A stretch of 64,000 bases of DNA from Kuschelorhynchus macadamiae (GCA_030620095.1 JAUTXW010000561.1:124001-188000), one strand, 5' to 3'. Numbered from the stretch's first letter, positions 34,159-52,450 are shown. Numbers and translations are program-made. The notes: generated from the sequence alone by a model not told the origin.

Positions 34159-35720
34159 TATGGCATAATATACCAGTGAATAAAAACTGTAATTCAAGAC
34201 GCGTATCAGTCATCTTAAAGTTACTGCTATATCGACAGTGGTGGTGTAAAGTAAAAAATGCATAAAATCTTTTTTGTATAGAATTTTATGAGCTTTAATT
34301 TGGATACCACCTTATTTAACATATGGGAAAGAGAAAACGAATGAACAAAAATCAACTAGCATATTTAAGGGTCGTGCTTCAATCGTCACTTTTTTTGTGA
34401 ATTATCCTGCTTATTTTTGCGAGGAAAAAGTTTACATACGGTCACAAAAAGGATTAAAGTAAAGCGAAAGTATTTCTTGTCTAAAATTTGAAGTACTGTC
34501 CAAATCTAAAAAATTTTAATTGCAAAATTTCAATTTTTTTCAAATGGCACATTGTGTATATCTGCTTTAACTCATAAACAATCACAAAAATTTAATTTTT
34601 TTAATATATGCTATTGCTTATTCTAGTAATTTTTGAGATGTTTATTTTTTACTTCCCTCGTGTACGGAAAGTTTTATAAAAATCACCCCCGAATTTTTAA
34701 ATCAAATAAAGTCTATTTTTATCTATTTAAGGTTTTTCGCGCCAAATTAGTCTAATCGGTTAATACACATCCTGAATAAGTAATTTAGTTTCGACAAAAA
34801 TTAAACAAATCACAAGTTAATGTAGGATTCATACTACATTTTCTACAAAAACGAAACATGTCCACCACCATTTTCCGCAAAAACGAAATAAGTCTGCCTT
34901 TTTATATTCTAGCATTTCTCTGTTATTGGCGCAAAAAAAAAGAAAAATAAGTATCTCCGAAACTCTGGGACAACGACATTATCAATGCAAGAAAACATCC
35001 TCATTCTCAAACTAAAAAAAAAATGCATTTTAATGACTTGAAAGATATGAAAAACGCTATAGCACAACTTCCACCGCTAAAAACTGCTAAGACTCCTCTA
35101 AAGCTGCAAAAGATTAGACTTCTTCGAATAGAAAAAGACCTGTATTAGAACAAAGGAGCCATATGAGGGCCTATTTGGACTTATTTGGTTTTTGTAAGAA
35201 ACCACTCGTTTTAATTTACTTTTATCCGATTCCTTGCCTTGCTCAGTTCAGTTAATGCGCCATCTACCGACAAGTAGGACAGGTTGCATTCGGGTATTTC
35301 CTGAAGCACAGACCCCAGTCGGCCAAGGTAAAGTGTATTATAGGAATTTGTAACTTGAAACATAGGATTAATAGGAATTAAATAGTAAAGTAACTTTTTC
35401 TTCCGATAAGATGGCGAAACTTAAACCACGTCTTAATATTATTATTACCTTATTTTTGTATGGATGGTTAGTTGATAGTGTCTTAGACAATGTTGTTCTG
35501 GGTTTATTTGATTAAGATATTGATAGAATCTACAAAATGTTATCGCGTAGGGAAAAAGTCATATCATGAGCGTCTACAAACCAAGGGAGGGCAACAATGT
35601 AAAAAAATGCAGGGCTGGAAAATAACTAACCGCGACCTTAAAAAGGTTAATAAATTGTTTTTATATGTTTTCCTACGTCAGGAATTTTCATTTAGGAGAA
35701 CCGATTTATATGTAAAAGCT
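34159..35720. other. Noncoding region
   Basis: No coding similarity was seen. A slightly GC-richer segment near 35220-35340 shows no gene. A frame at 35490-35747 matches no family and runs into the palindrome that follows. Confidence 0.45.
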
Positions 35721-35850
35721 CCTTTTTCCATGTCATATATATTCTAGCCCTAACTAAATCCCGGTCACGACATATAGTGAAGGCGCCGGGCACGACCATA
35801 TCTCGTGATCGAGATTCAATTACGGCTAGAATATATAGGAGTTGGAAAAA
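35721..35850. repeat. Compound palindrome centred on GGCGCC
   Basis: Arms of about 64 bases, 35721-35784 and 35785-35850, are imperfect reverse complements with no spacer. They pair CTTTTTCCA, ATATATTCTAGCC, AATC-CGGTCACGA-ATAT and related phrases. Each arm also has its own small inverted repeat (TCAC-GACATATA-GTGA on the left, CACGA-CCATATC-TCGTG on the right). The structure resembles a small foldback MITE. It has no coding capacity. Confidence 0.85.
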
Positions 35851-36082
35851 GATGGTTCTTCATACTAATTATGACTCTCCTACTATACTACGAATAAACA
35901 TCTGTCAAAATAAATACACGCAGCAAAAATCAAAAAACTCCTTAATAAAACGCTAATGCACGATAAATTTCTTTATCTATACTTCTATATATTGTACTGT
36001 ATTATACTAAATAGTGGCAATAGCGTTATAATATGTATATATACACTAACTTTAAATATTTTGAGTGAGCCATTCATGACAC

Positions 36083-36108
36083 CTCTCTCTCTCTCTCTCT
36101 CTCTCTCT
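36083..36108. repeat. (CT)n microsatellite
   Basis: Thirteen uninterrupted CT units. Confidence 0.95.
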
Positions 36109-36179
36109 AAAAGCCACTGTAATAGTTTCATTAAAACTTTACAGTCGTTTTATAGCTTCTCTATTCATAATATTCTATT

Positions 36180-36599
36180 TTGTTTAATGTGATTTATAGA
36201 ATTAAGGCTACAGCTACACCTCAGGCAAGAGGACGAAGAAAAAACTCAAAACCAGAAGATGGACGTTGTATTGGCTGTACATGCGTCTGCCCGGCTCAAC
36301 TGAAAAAACTCCTGAAAGATATGGCCATTAATGGGATGCAACCATGCCAAAATCAACCGAAAGTCAAGATGTGTAAAGAAGACCAGAATAAAAAACTAAT
36401 TTCTACTCAGCTATCGCTTCAGACGTACCAATGGTTTTCAGCCAAAATCGTGAAGACACCAAACCGAGGACTTCCAACCCAAAAGGGTATATCAGCGACA
36501 AGACGAAAATATCTTGGGCGCGAAATCGCCCCACGTAGAATTGATAGACAGACCGCTACGCAAATGCCTACATATGTGCCGTCCCTGATGAGGGTATAA
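36180..36599 (+). other. Unassigned 139-codon open frame
   Basis: The frame opens at a TTG, with no early ATG. It is less AT-rich than its surroundings and encodes a basic, cysteine-containing peptide with CIGCTCVCPAQLKKLLKDM near residues 31-49. I recognise no family. It may be a fragment of a mobile element, because the 400 bases that follow look like a long terminal repeat. There is no evidence that it is expressed. Confidence 0.25.
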
Positions 36600-36639
36600 C
36601 ATCCACGAAATATCAACCCGAATTAATAATCTGCATCCA

Positions 36640-37000
36640 GTGTCAACCGAAAAATTAAGCAAACAAGTTCCCAATTGTTCAACCAGGTTAATATTCACCT
36701 GAATGTCAGTACAAGACTTGTTAATACAACACAAGTAGTATAAAAGTACTGATGTATGAGGAAACAAGGCACTTAGTTGAAGGATAAGTATAAATTCAGT
36801 TCAGAATTCAGAACCAAGATGTAATATATAGTCTAGCACAGAATTCAAAATGAGAGTTGTAGAGTGTGGTAGAATGGCTCAAGACTAGTTGGTAAGGTTT
36901 AATTATAGGTTTTAGATGTAAGGATCGTTCGTGTGATTACCGACTGCTTTAACAATGTTGTTAATAAATTGTTTCTATATTTGTTTTACTACACCATACG
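36640..37000 (+). promoter_or_regulatory. Possible solo-LTR-like segment
   Basis: GTATAAAAGTACTG (TATA-like, near 36738) is followed by TCAGTTCAG-type initiator sequence and, about 200 bases later, by AATAAATTGTTT, a possible polyadenylation signal (near 36964). Promoter and poly(A) signals this close together are typical of an LTR. Clear TG...CA ends and a target duplication were not found, so this is tentative. Confidence 0.25.
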
Positions 37001-37979
37001 TTTCATTTAGAAGAACGATTAATACGAATAACCCTCTTTAACCTATTTTCAAGAACGCGTTCCGCCCTCTTTGCGGTGTCATGTTCGGTTCGTTGGTAAA
37101 CGCGCAGCATCTCATCACGTGGTATATTGCCCTGAACTTTTATTTCAAATTATTTATAGTTTAATGAGCCTAGTTTTTCGTCCAGAGTTGAGAATCCTTG
37201 TATAAATCAGTTGTTTCTAAACCTCAACGTACCTTAACATATATTTTTCTTAAATTTGAAGCAAAATATTTCAAAAACCAAAAGAGGTATGGTGCGCCTG
37301 CTAACTTCCAATTATATATTTTCAGTAAGAGTAACTTAAAATGAAGTTTATCAATGTTTTAAATATATAATTTCTTTTGTTAGATATCCGGATTTTTCAA
37401 AAAAAGTGTAATATTTTAGAAAATTAGAGACTTTTTCCTATTTAGCATAAGCATAATTGCTGCTAAAACCTATATTATATATTTTCAGATTTATTTATTT
37501 CTTAAACCATGCCTCCATTTCTTACAATGGTGTACATAAAAATGAAATATTTATATGTGTTTTTGCAAAACCGGTGTAAAGTTTAATAAGTAAATATGTT
37601 CTCGAAATTGTTTTGCAACTTTTTCGAAAGTTCGTCATAGACGTAGATATCTTTATCTAATGGTGGATCGTTTATTACGTCAGGCTACCTTATTGCAGAC
37701 AATGTACGATTTATTTAAAAGTTTTAAATACAAAAACATACATACAATATCTTCATATTCAGGGTTTTTGGCTTGAGAGAGGAACCTTTAAATCTGTATC
37801 TTAAATCATCAAGATTGCCATGGAAGTATGTAACAGTCAGTTTTCGCGTGAGAAAATGCCATGAAGTCAACAGAGAATATTTAGAGAACCTGCCTGATTG
37901 GTGGCTAGTTTATAGATAAATATATTTTGTTTTTTGTTTCGTGTTAAGTCCTTAGGAAGCTCCGAAATAATACTAAACA
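37001..37979. other. AT-rich region, no gene seen
   Basis: No coding similarity or clear repeat structure was recognised. Confidence 0.5.
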
Positions 37980-40242
37980 CGCCATAATTTGGGAATAGAA
38001 TGCATTTTTTAAAATCTGTCAAGCAAATTAGGAAAATTTTTTTGGTCTACGGCCAAAAAGTTAAATCTTACCCATAAAAATGATTCTGAAATATCTCTCA
38101 TTCTATCTGATGTAGGTAAACTTAATTTATACCTCTCCGAGTGTAACAATATATCGAATACTACATGCGATGAACAGGTTTCATTTGATCAGCAAAACAC
38201 TCATCTAAATGTGACTTCTGAACTTACATAAATATATATTAATTCCATAAAAACTAATTCTATTGGTGAAGATGGTCTCTCACTTAAAGATTTGAAATTA
38301 TGTCTGCCTTTTTGTGAAAATCCGTTATTGAATATTGTAAATACTTGGATATTAAATGGCGTCTTTTCAAAACTTTGGAAAAAAGCAATTATAAAACCTC
38401 TGCCTAAGAAATCTAACCCTCAAGAACTAAAAGATTTAAGGCTTGTCAGCATCTTGTCTGTAATTTCTAAAGTGCTGGAAAAACATATTTATAATCAAAT
38501 AATTTCATTTTGTAGTTTATATGATATAATTCCGGAATGTCAATCGGGTTTTAGAAAAGCATTTAGAACTACCACTTGTCTTTGTAATCTTGGTAATGAA
38601 ATCCGACATAGGGAAGATAAAAAAGAGTTTACTTGCCATTGCTTGCTTGATTTCAGTAAAGCATTTGATACTCTAGACTATAGGATGCTACTGGCTAAGC
38701 TTCATTACTTTGGTTTTTCTAACAATTCAATGGGGTTTTTAAAGTCTTATCTAACTAATAGATTTCATTGTGTGGCCATAAAAAGTGGACAGGTTCATTT
38801 ATATTCCTCTCGAAAGAGGCGTACCACAAGGATCCATCTTAGGGCCTGCTGTTCTCTTTGTATGTTGCGGACATGGAAAGGATAATTAAACACTCCGAAC
38901 AACAATTCGCAGACGATTCTCAACTCTACAAGTCTTTTACTATAGATACTTTACTTACTTCACAAACAAACTTAATGAAGATCTTAGTGAATTAAATAAG
39001 TTTACTAAAAATCATAACTTAAAGTTAAATGTCTCCAAATCTTGGGTCATATTTTTTGGATCTAATAAAAATCTTTTGGAAAATGTGTCAACTAAGTTCC
39101 AAGTTAAAATAGATGATGTGTCCGTACCAATTGTAACTGTAGCTAAGAATTTGGGTATTCTTATCGATAACAACTAACTTTTGAGGCTCATATTAAGGAG
39201 AAACTTAGTATTGCATATATGCGCCTGGGGAAATTGTATAAACTTAAACGCTATCTACCTAGTACAAAATATTCATTATGTGATTCTCTAGTGTTAGCAT
39301 TACTTGACCGTATCTCAATAGATACTGTATCCTGTCAATGGCGAGAAGGCGCGAGTATCATATGTTCTTATTTATTTTTCGCATATTAACAACTAATCAA
39401 CCTCCATATTTAAGGTCTATATTCCCAACGCAGAAGCATAACTACGGTACTCGATATTTAGATTCTTTTAGGGTCGCACAGCATAGGTCAGCAGCATTTC
39501 AAAAATCATTCAGCTTCGTCGCAGTTCAGATCTGGAATAATTTATCAAATAATATTAAACAACTTCCGTTACGCAGCTTCAAGACACATATAAAAAATAT
39601 GTTGTTGCATTCGCAAGCCTAATTTTAATTTGAACCGATGAATTTTGCATTCTATGGATACTATTATTGCTTATTTATTTAATTAGTTATTGACAAGCAC
39701 CTCTTCATTCATACTGATTTTTATATATTCACATATTTTTTAATTATATTTCTGTTTGCTGCCCAGTTTTTAACAAATAATAGAATTTAACTAATAACTA
39801 TAATACTAGTCACATCCTCTCAAGTGTCCACCCGCGCAAGCTTCCTGCATTCTGAGCCCCCTGATGTCCGTTGTATAACTATAACATATTGATATTGTTT
39901 TTGTTTGTTTTTGTTCTCACTCTTCATTCTTAATATTCACTTTTTAATAATAAGATTAGTTTTAATGCTCATTATTATTTATAAATTATTAATCTCGTTG
40001 ATATTTTTCAATTTTTTAAGGGCTGCATTACACTGAGCGTCTGAGTCTGTGCAACGGTTATTAAAATCGCTATGCAGACCCTGTTTGCCTATAAACATGA
40101 CACTTAAATTTTTATATTCTAATATTTTTTTAAATTTTTACATTCCAATATTTTGTATTTCAATTTATTTCTAATATTCTGTATTTCAATTGTTTGTATG
40201 TCTTATAAGGCAAATAAAAAGTTTTGAATTTGAATTTGAATA
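37980..40242 (+). mobile_element. LINE L3 fragment (CR1/Jockey-like), 5'-truncated
   Basis: Coding similarity begins near 38000 with KKLNLTHKNDSEISLILSD, inside the region between endonuclease and polymerase, so the endonuclease is missing. The element then carries reverse transcriptase, a 600-base 3' region with CAAATAAAAAG, and a tail of TTTGAATTTGAATTTGAAT hexamers (about 40222-40242). It resembles L2 in its C-terminus but has a different tail, so it is a separate family. Confidence 0.85.
38260..39622 (+). pseudogene. L3 reverse transcriptase
   Basis: The main frame (38292-38885) reads IIKPLPKKSNPQELKDLRLV, ILSVISKVLEKHIYNQ, CQSGFRKAFRTTTC and LLDFSKAFDTLDYRMLLAKL. A frameshift near 38815 then gives GVPQGSILGPAVLFV. 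The catalytic FADDSQLYKSF lies at 38906 on. Later pieces read LNKFTKNHNLKLNVSKSW and TVAKNLGILIDNN. The C-terminal piece (39338-39622) has RAVAQHRS-like VAQHRSAAFQKSFSFVAVQI and RSFKTHIKNMLL. At least three frame changes and one stop; inactive. Confidence 0.87.
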
Positions 40243-46286
<6,044 letters not shown>

Positions 46287-46292
46287 AATTCA

Positions 46293-47537
46293 ATGGCAGC
46301 CGCACGGATAATGAAAAAGTCTACCATTCCTAAAAATATTAGTTTCATACATACAATTCACATACCCGTAGCAGATATAGTGTTATCCGTTAAAGCAACA
46401 ATTAGAAGACTTCCAGCAGAAGAAGCTGGCGTAATAAGGTATGAAACAGCGAAGATCATCAAAAATTGTAACTCGCCTAAGTCGAAGTCCTTCCAGCAGA
46501 CAAGGGAAATGCCAGTGTCGTCACGAACAAAACAGATTACGTAGAGAAGATACAACTAATTTTGGAGGACAGCACCAGAGTAATTCAAGTAGATCCGACC
46601 AACAAAATAGAGAGACGAATAACTAACCTTATAAAGGCATCCAACCTACCAGCAGAGGAGAAGAAAATGTGAAGGCGAAGCAGCTCAAGGATCCCGCTGC
46701 TCTACAAGGTTATTGTACCACTTCGACCTATCGTCAGTGCAATAGGATCTCCTACTTACAAAATCGGTAAATATATTTCAAATATCTTTAATAATTTTAC
46801 AGCCAAAACACATTTATATAATAGAAACTCTACGCATTTTGTAAAGAAACTAAAAGCAATTCAATTAGATCCCAAAGATATGTAAGTTTCGATGTAGAAT
46901 CGCTATATACGAATGTACCTATAAATGATTCAATTTCCATAATATCAGACTTATTTCACCATAACAATATTGATAACTCACTTTTAAATCTGATTAAAGC
47001 CTGTCTCACGTCAACATATTTTGATTTTAAGGGACATTTTATGAACAAACCTCAGGAGCAGCCATGAGCTTTCCGCTGTCACTACTGATAGGCAATATCT
47101 TCATGGAAACTTTTGAAGAAGAAGCCTTAGGGTCGTCTCCATTACAGCCCAAATCGTGGTTCAGATATGTAGACGACACTTTTGTAATATAGCCACATGG
47201 TCCATAAAACCTCCCAGTGTTTCTTGATCATGAATTCTGAACCAATAACATGCTAATATAAAATTTACAATAGAAATTGATTCAGAAGACACGATTCCCT
47301 TTCTAGATGTTCTTGTTCAAGGAAAAGAGGGTGGTCGCTTATAGAAATATAGAAAACCAACGCATACAAACAGATATCTAAATGCAAATTTTCATCATCA
47401 TCTAGCACAAAAATTTTTAGTTATTAGTCCTTTGGTTTACAGAGTCCTCGCGATTTGTGACCAAAATTCTTTACAATCGGAGAATAATACAGAGAAACTG
47501 ACTTAAGCTTTAAGAGGCAATGGATATTGTACTCAGG
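46293..47537 (+). pseudogene. Penelope-like reverse transcriptase
   Basis: Pieces in order are: HIPVADIVLSVKATIRRLPA (N-terminal helices), VLPADKGNASVVTNKTDYVE, PLRPIVSAIGSPTYKIGKYI, VSFDVESLYTNVPIN, LIKACLTSTYFDF, WFRYVDDTFVI with both catalytic aspartates (47172-47177), EDTIPFLDVLVQGKEGG and YRKPTHTNRYLNANFHHH. These are the signature motifs of Penelope reverse transcriptases, which are related to telomerase RT. Frameshifts occur near 46480, 46880 and 47060, and stops follow several motifs, so it is inactive. In a live element the enzyme would copy the element RNA. Confidence 0.88.
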
Positions 47538-48645
47538 ATTAGATGGTCCAAGAGAAAATATCGAGTTATAACAGACATAAAAGAGATTCTGACTACATGG
47601 AAGACGTATGTCGGGGATCTTTTCAATGATGACAAATTGAACATGCATTTCAAGCCGCAGATACAGGTCCACCAATCTGGAGGGAGGAAATATGACAGAC
47701 TATAAGACAGGCGAAGATCGGCAAGGCTGCAGGACCAGATCAAATTTATGTAGGTCTCCTCAAATTGGCTGAAGAAGATAGCGCCAGAATTCTCACACAG
47801 TTTAATTCTGTAGAAATTCCAAAGGATTGGCTAAGATCGACATTCATTGTTCAGTCAAAAAAGCCCAAAATAATATCCGATACGCTAATGACATTGTTTT
47901 ACTTGACAGCTTCCTAGAAGATCTTCAGTGGTGGCTGACACGAGTTCACGAAGCCAGTAACAATTATGGTCTTAAAATGAATATAAAGAAAACCAAATTC
48001 ATGGTAGTTAGCAAAGAAGCAAACGATAGCAATATCCAGATTACCTTGGGAATTGAGAACATTGAAAGAGTTACCCGATATACTTATCTTGGACACTGCT
48101 TGAACTCGAAATGGTATATTGGACAGGAACGCCTTTGTTAGAGTGAAAAAATTACTAACATGCCGACAACTCAGTCTAAGTGTAACGTTACGATTGGTAA
48201 AGTGCTATATTTTTCCGATATTGCATTATGGTATGGAAGGGTGGACATTGGTAACTATACATTGTAAGAAAATCGAGGCGTTCGAACCGTGGGTTTACTG
48301 ACGGCTGCGAAGGATATCGTCGACCGAGAGAGTAAGCAATGTTGACGTCTTACGCCGTCTTAACACAACAGCTGAAGTCCTGTTCACTATAAAAAGACGG
48401 AAACTGGAATACCTTAGCCACGTAACGCGAGGGGAAACATACAGTTTACTGCAGCTTATTATACAGGGAACGATAGAAGAGCGACCAGCACCAGGTCGAA
48501 GATGCACATTAAGGCTTAAAAACCTGAGGGTATGGTTAGGCAAAAGTACAAGATCTCTTTTCCGTACAGCTGTCTCTAAGATACAAATAGCCAGAATGAT
48601 CCATAACCTTCGATAGAAGACGACACTCAAAGAAGAAGAAGGATA
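47538..48645 (+). mobile_element. RTE-type LINE fragment inserted in the Penelope element
   Basis: Coding begins with ITDIKEILTTWKTYVGDLFN. It then jumps by an internal deletion of about 100 codons, near 47860, to the degenerate catalytic box YANDIV (47881-47892; aspartate changed to asparagine). KTKFMVVSKEAND, TYLGHCLNSKW and RLVKCYIFPILHYGMEGWTL follow. The C-terminal tail includes RKLEYLSHVTRGETYSLLQL, ERPAPGRRCTLRLKNLRVWL and SLFRTAVSKIQIARMIHNLR, typical of RTE/CR1-adjacent insect LINEs. It ends AAAGAAGAAGAAGG. The near-identical AGGATTAGA (47535-47543) and AGGATAGAA (48640-48648) may be its target duplication. Inactive. Confidence 0.82.
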
Positions 48646-48647
48646 GA

Positions 48648-48750
48648 AAATATAATAATCCTACTCCACGAAATGATACTTCCATTTATACACGGAACTA
48701 CAGAAAAGATTGCTAGCTTTCTTCACTGGTCCGACATACCTACAACCTTC

Positions 48751-48783
<33 letters not shown>

Positions 48784-48975
48784 GAAACTTGGACATGTTT
48801 GTGATCGCCAAAGGACATTATTCTTTGTCAAATCGATGGAGTGTATGCAATTTCTTTTTCTTGTGATGATGGCTATATTGGAGAAACTGGACGATCCATT
48901 GGCTTAAGGAACATGAACGATGTATCAGAAAGAAACAAATTGTAGAGTCTGCTGTATCTGAACATCAACATTCCA
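48648..48975 (+). pseudogene. Penelope linker and GIY-YIG endonuclease
   Basis: The linker reads LLHEMILPFIHGTTEKIASF and, after a (CA)n expansion, leads to GVYAISFSCDDGYIGETGRS (48838 on). This contains the GVY and YIG elements of the GIY-YIG nuclease. A frameshift then gives LKEHERCIRKKQIVESAVSE followed by HQHS, the conserved arginine/histidine helix of Penelope endonucleases. The GIY-YIG nuclease cuts target DNA for insertion. Frameshift and stops; inactive. Confidence 0.85.
48752..48782. repeat. (CA)n microsatellite
   Basis: About 15 CA units inside the Penelope linker region, translated as a histidine-threonine run. Confidence 0.95.
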
Positions 48976-49075
48976 CATATATTCTAATTTTAAATTTTTC
49001 TTTGTTAGAAAAAGTATGTTCTTTTTGTTGTAATTTTAACAACAATTGTACAAAGGGCCGTAGAAAATACATTGT

Positions 49076-51916
49076 ATAAAACCGATGTAAATTTTTCTCA
49101 CTAAGATGGATTTGCCTGCACAATTAAAAACCTGGAGTGAAATCTACTAAAAGTTTTGTCGTCACTATTTAGAGCTGAGAAATATTAAGTTATTCGTATC
49201 CTACATCATGTCTTTTATTAAACATGACAGCATTTTGACCAATAAAAACTGAAAATCTATAAACTGGGATCCTATATAAAATTAACAATTGGTTTTTATT
49301 TGTAAAAGGTTTAAATATGCCATAGTGGTTTAACAATAATTTACGTTTTCAGTTAACTTTTATTAAAGTATTCTAAACAAAGAACCTACAGTTCTTTCAT
49401 TAACGCATTTTTTTGAGTTAATTTTATTAATTATTTAACGAGAATTGTGGTATATCTCCTTAAAGTTCTGCTCTAATAGTCGCAGCGTTATAAAGCGGAG
49501 AGAGTTTAGAGCTTATTAAGCTAAACTGTGGCCCGTTTGCGGCAAGCAAGTGAGAAAACTTGGCGTTGCTAAGATACAAAAGGGAGGAGCCTAGAAGTGG
49601 AACACCCCTCCCCTTCAAGGAATAGCCAGACTCTAGATCGAGAAGTCAGAGGAGCAGGATTTGCGTCATGCAGGCGAACTGGAAAAGGAAAAAAGAGATT
49701 TTCGTCATCATAAACTAATAGAAACTTTTTAGCCAAAATATTTCTTTTCGGTATTGGTTCGATACATTATTTAATTACTCCAATATCAACCCTGGCAAAA
49801 GATAATTCAAAGTTTATCTAAAAGTCAAGCCTGGGGTAGGCTTTGACGCAACAATATTTTATAGCAGTTTTAGTACATGAATTTAGTAAGGCTCTAACTT
49901 ACCGAATTAATGCCTAAAAACCTCCTAAAAACTTTTTTCCATTCTAAAAAAAATCAATCTTGGGACTCCCAGAAGATCGCTATTCCTAATTACAGATGTA
50001 CCAGAATAAATGATAAGAAATATGATACAATTGAACCGTTGATTGCAGAAAGGATATATGTCCGTTAATGCTACTTCTTGCAAATCATGAAAAAATGGTT
50101 CTTGGAGTTTCTGCTTGGTATATAGAAAATTGTATTAAATAGGGTAAAAATTAATAAACATCTTGGGAAACATAATTTTTTTTAGAAAACTTTCGAAATG
50201 TTAAAATTTTAATAACTCGTAACCTAGCTATTAGGGGCTATCTATAAAATACGTCACGCAACATATACGCATTTTTTGATTCCCTGCTCCGTCTTTGTCA
50301 AGTTACAAGAAATTGGTTTTAACCTCCTACCAATAATACGTCACAAAATATGGTTTCCCCCTTACATAAATAATAACGTTTATAATTATTGCTACATACA
50401 AAAATTCTTTTTCAATCTTATTTATTCATATGATTTTTGGTAATACATAATCATTGTTATTATTTTTCGGTTTAATGCACTTTTTAATAAAATTGAACTG
50501 GCAACTAAATTATAAAATTTAAAGCAATCAATACTTGCTAATAATACTAATGTTCTCTTAGTAATAAAAATAAATTGTTATTATTGACAGTTTCATATAG
50601 CATAAATAATGTATTTACCTTTTGGAAGGGGCGAGACCTTGCTAATTTACTATACGATACTGGACTCAGCTTTGGCTCAGCGCCATATTTTGTACAAATT
50701 GTCGAAATACGGGACAAATACGAATACGCAATACGGAACGCGATGATCAGATATGGTGACACTCATGTATATATGGCACGTATAGCAACCTAGTGATAGG
50801 CAACTGACGTCCCTCTTCGTACTTTTTTGCAATTATAACAAACATGTAAAAGCAAAAATTAAAGGATTTTATAACAATTCAATTTATTTAAAAAATAATA
50901 ATAACTTATTTTTATTAGATCTTCGTTTTAACATCTCAAGGGGGCACTAATTAATCAAAATTTTAAAGTAATAATTACTGCGCTACCGAAAGTTTTTTCG
51001 AAAAAAAAAATTATCAGACAATTCCCGTTCTGCGCTTAAACTAGTAAAAAAATTGAAAGGTGAACGAGTGCGCAAAGTCGTAAAAATTGCATTAAGACCA
51101 GCGTCACGTTCTGCCAGTTACTCCTCGTTAAGGCCAGGCGAGCGCCTGCTTTGATAACGCTGATTTACTCCAGAAGCTTGGAAAATATAGATAATGTAAT
51201 GGAAAAATATGATGGAGACGTGCACTCTTGAACGGCGCATCATTAATACATAATAAGGCGAATAAAAAGCCATCTAAGCGAGAAGGATTTTGTTTTCTTT
51301 CTGTATAATTTCGAATTTAAACGTCAATATTTTCTATTAAGAAGAAATTTAATTTGAAACATTTTTTTTTGTATTTGGTAGTATTTATTGAATACTATTT
51401 GTGATATTATTTTTTGATTCTCAATCGATATTTATAAATTAGTAATATTTTGGATCACGTCAAACTGTTATAAAAAAGTTTCGCCTATATAACCTTAAAT
51501 TTTCTAGGCTTCTGAATTTGTTGAATAAACTGCAAATATTCATCAGCAAAAACAGTAACTAGATCCCCGCGAGCCGCTGCTTTGTGGGGTCCATTGTTGC
51601 CAGAGGCCTGGTACCAGTCGCAGATTTTGTTTTTTTTTGTCAGTTTGTAAACGTCGGTCAGGAGCGCCTAAAGACTTAAAGCCTTTAACCGACTAAGTCC
51701 TAAATCCTCCATTGTTATAATTTAATTATGCATGAGCTTATCGTTCGTATACAGGCCCTTTATCGAAAACGAAAAAAAAAAAACAGGGGTACCTAGAATT
51801 TGTAGTTACGGCACTAACCGTATATTGAAGAAAACATTTAATCCAGTGTAATGTTCGACACGACTAACCTTGAATATTTTTATTATAATTTTATTATCTT
51901 TACAACCGTGTATATA
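49076..51916. other. Noncoding region with minor repeat traces
   Basis: A GC-richer block (49490-49700) contains the hairpin AGTTT-AG-AGCTTA-T-TAAGCT-AAACT (49503-49527) and CACCCCTCCCC; its identity is unknown. At 50233-50350, AAAATACGTCACG and ATAATACGTCACA resemble a dispersed arthropod repeat that carries AATTACGTCACG-type phrases. No coding gene was recognised. The 71-72 codon frames at 50547-50793 overlap each other on opposite strands and match nothing. Confidence 0.45.
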
Positions 51917-52294
51917 CACGCAGTTCCAAAAAAAGTGACGCACTTGATTTTTGGCACAAGTTCAATGTCTTATATCTTTAAAACCAGTAGACCGATTTTG
52001 AAGAATTTTATTTTCGTAAGTAGATAATACCTTTGTCTTCTAGCAGAAGTGAAACAAATGAAAATGTTCTCAAAGCTTCTTGGATAATAATGAAAAAGCT
52101 CGAACCATGCTTTTGCTATTTTTTGACTTGCCCTGTGTACCAGTTGAGGATTCGTATAGAAACTTTTTACATCCTATATGAAAGACCCCTTTTTTGTGGG
52201 ATAGCATTTTGTTTTTTATTCATCGACTTATCTCTAAAATTGACCGAATTACTGCTTTTTTGCCGAAACTTGGCCAAGCTACATGAATGTTAAT

Positions 52295-52450
52295 GGAAAA
52301 ACTTTTATTTGACGCATCCTGTGTATTATTCGACTATTTGTATAGAAAGTTCTTACTTGTTATTCTGTTCATTAATTTGTCTTGAAAATGTCTGAATTAC
52401 AGCTTTTTTATTGTAACCTTGCATTTGCGAAAGTACCTAATTGATTCTTC
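52295..52450. repeat. Internal duplicate of part of the Tc1 left terminal repeat
   Basis: Phrases TCCTGTGTA, TTTGTATAGAAAG, TTCATTAATTTGTCTTGAAA and TGAATTACAGCTTTTTTATT repeat, with drift, the order seen in the left terminal repeat at about 52130-52265. It is a degenerate tandem copy placed just inside the terminal repeat. Confidence 0.65.

Larger units (their letters stand above)
46290..49075 (+). mobile_element. Penelope-like element, split by an RTE LINE
   Basis: The element carries a Penelope-type reverse transcriptase (46293-47537) and, further along, the linker and GIY-YIG endonuclease (48648-48975). This domain order is unique to Penelope-like elements. The two parts are separated by an inserted RTE-type LINE fragment. 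The conserved RT end NGYCTQD runs to 47534, and the linker resumes right after the RTE 3' end. Terminal repeats were not identified. Confidence 0.88.
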
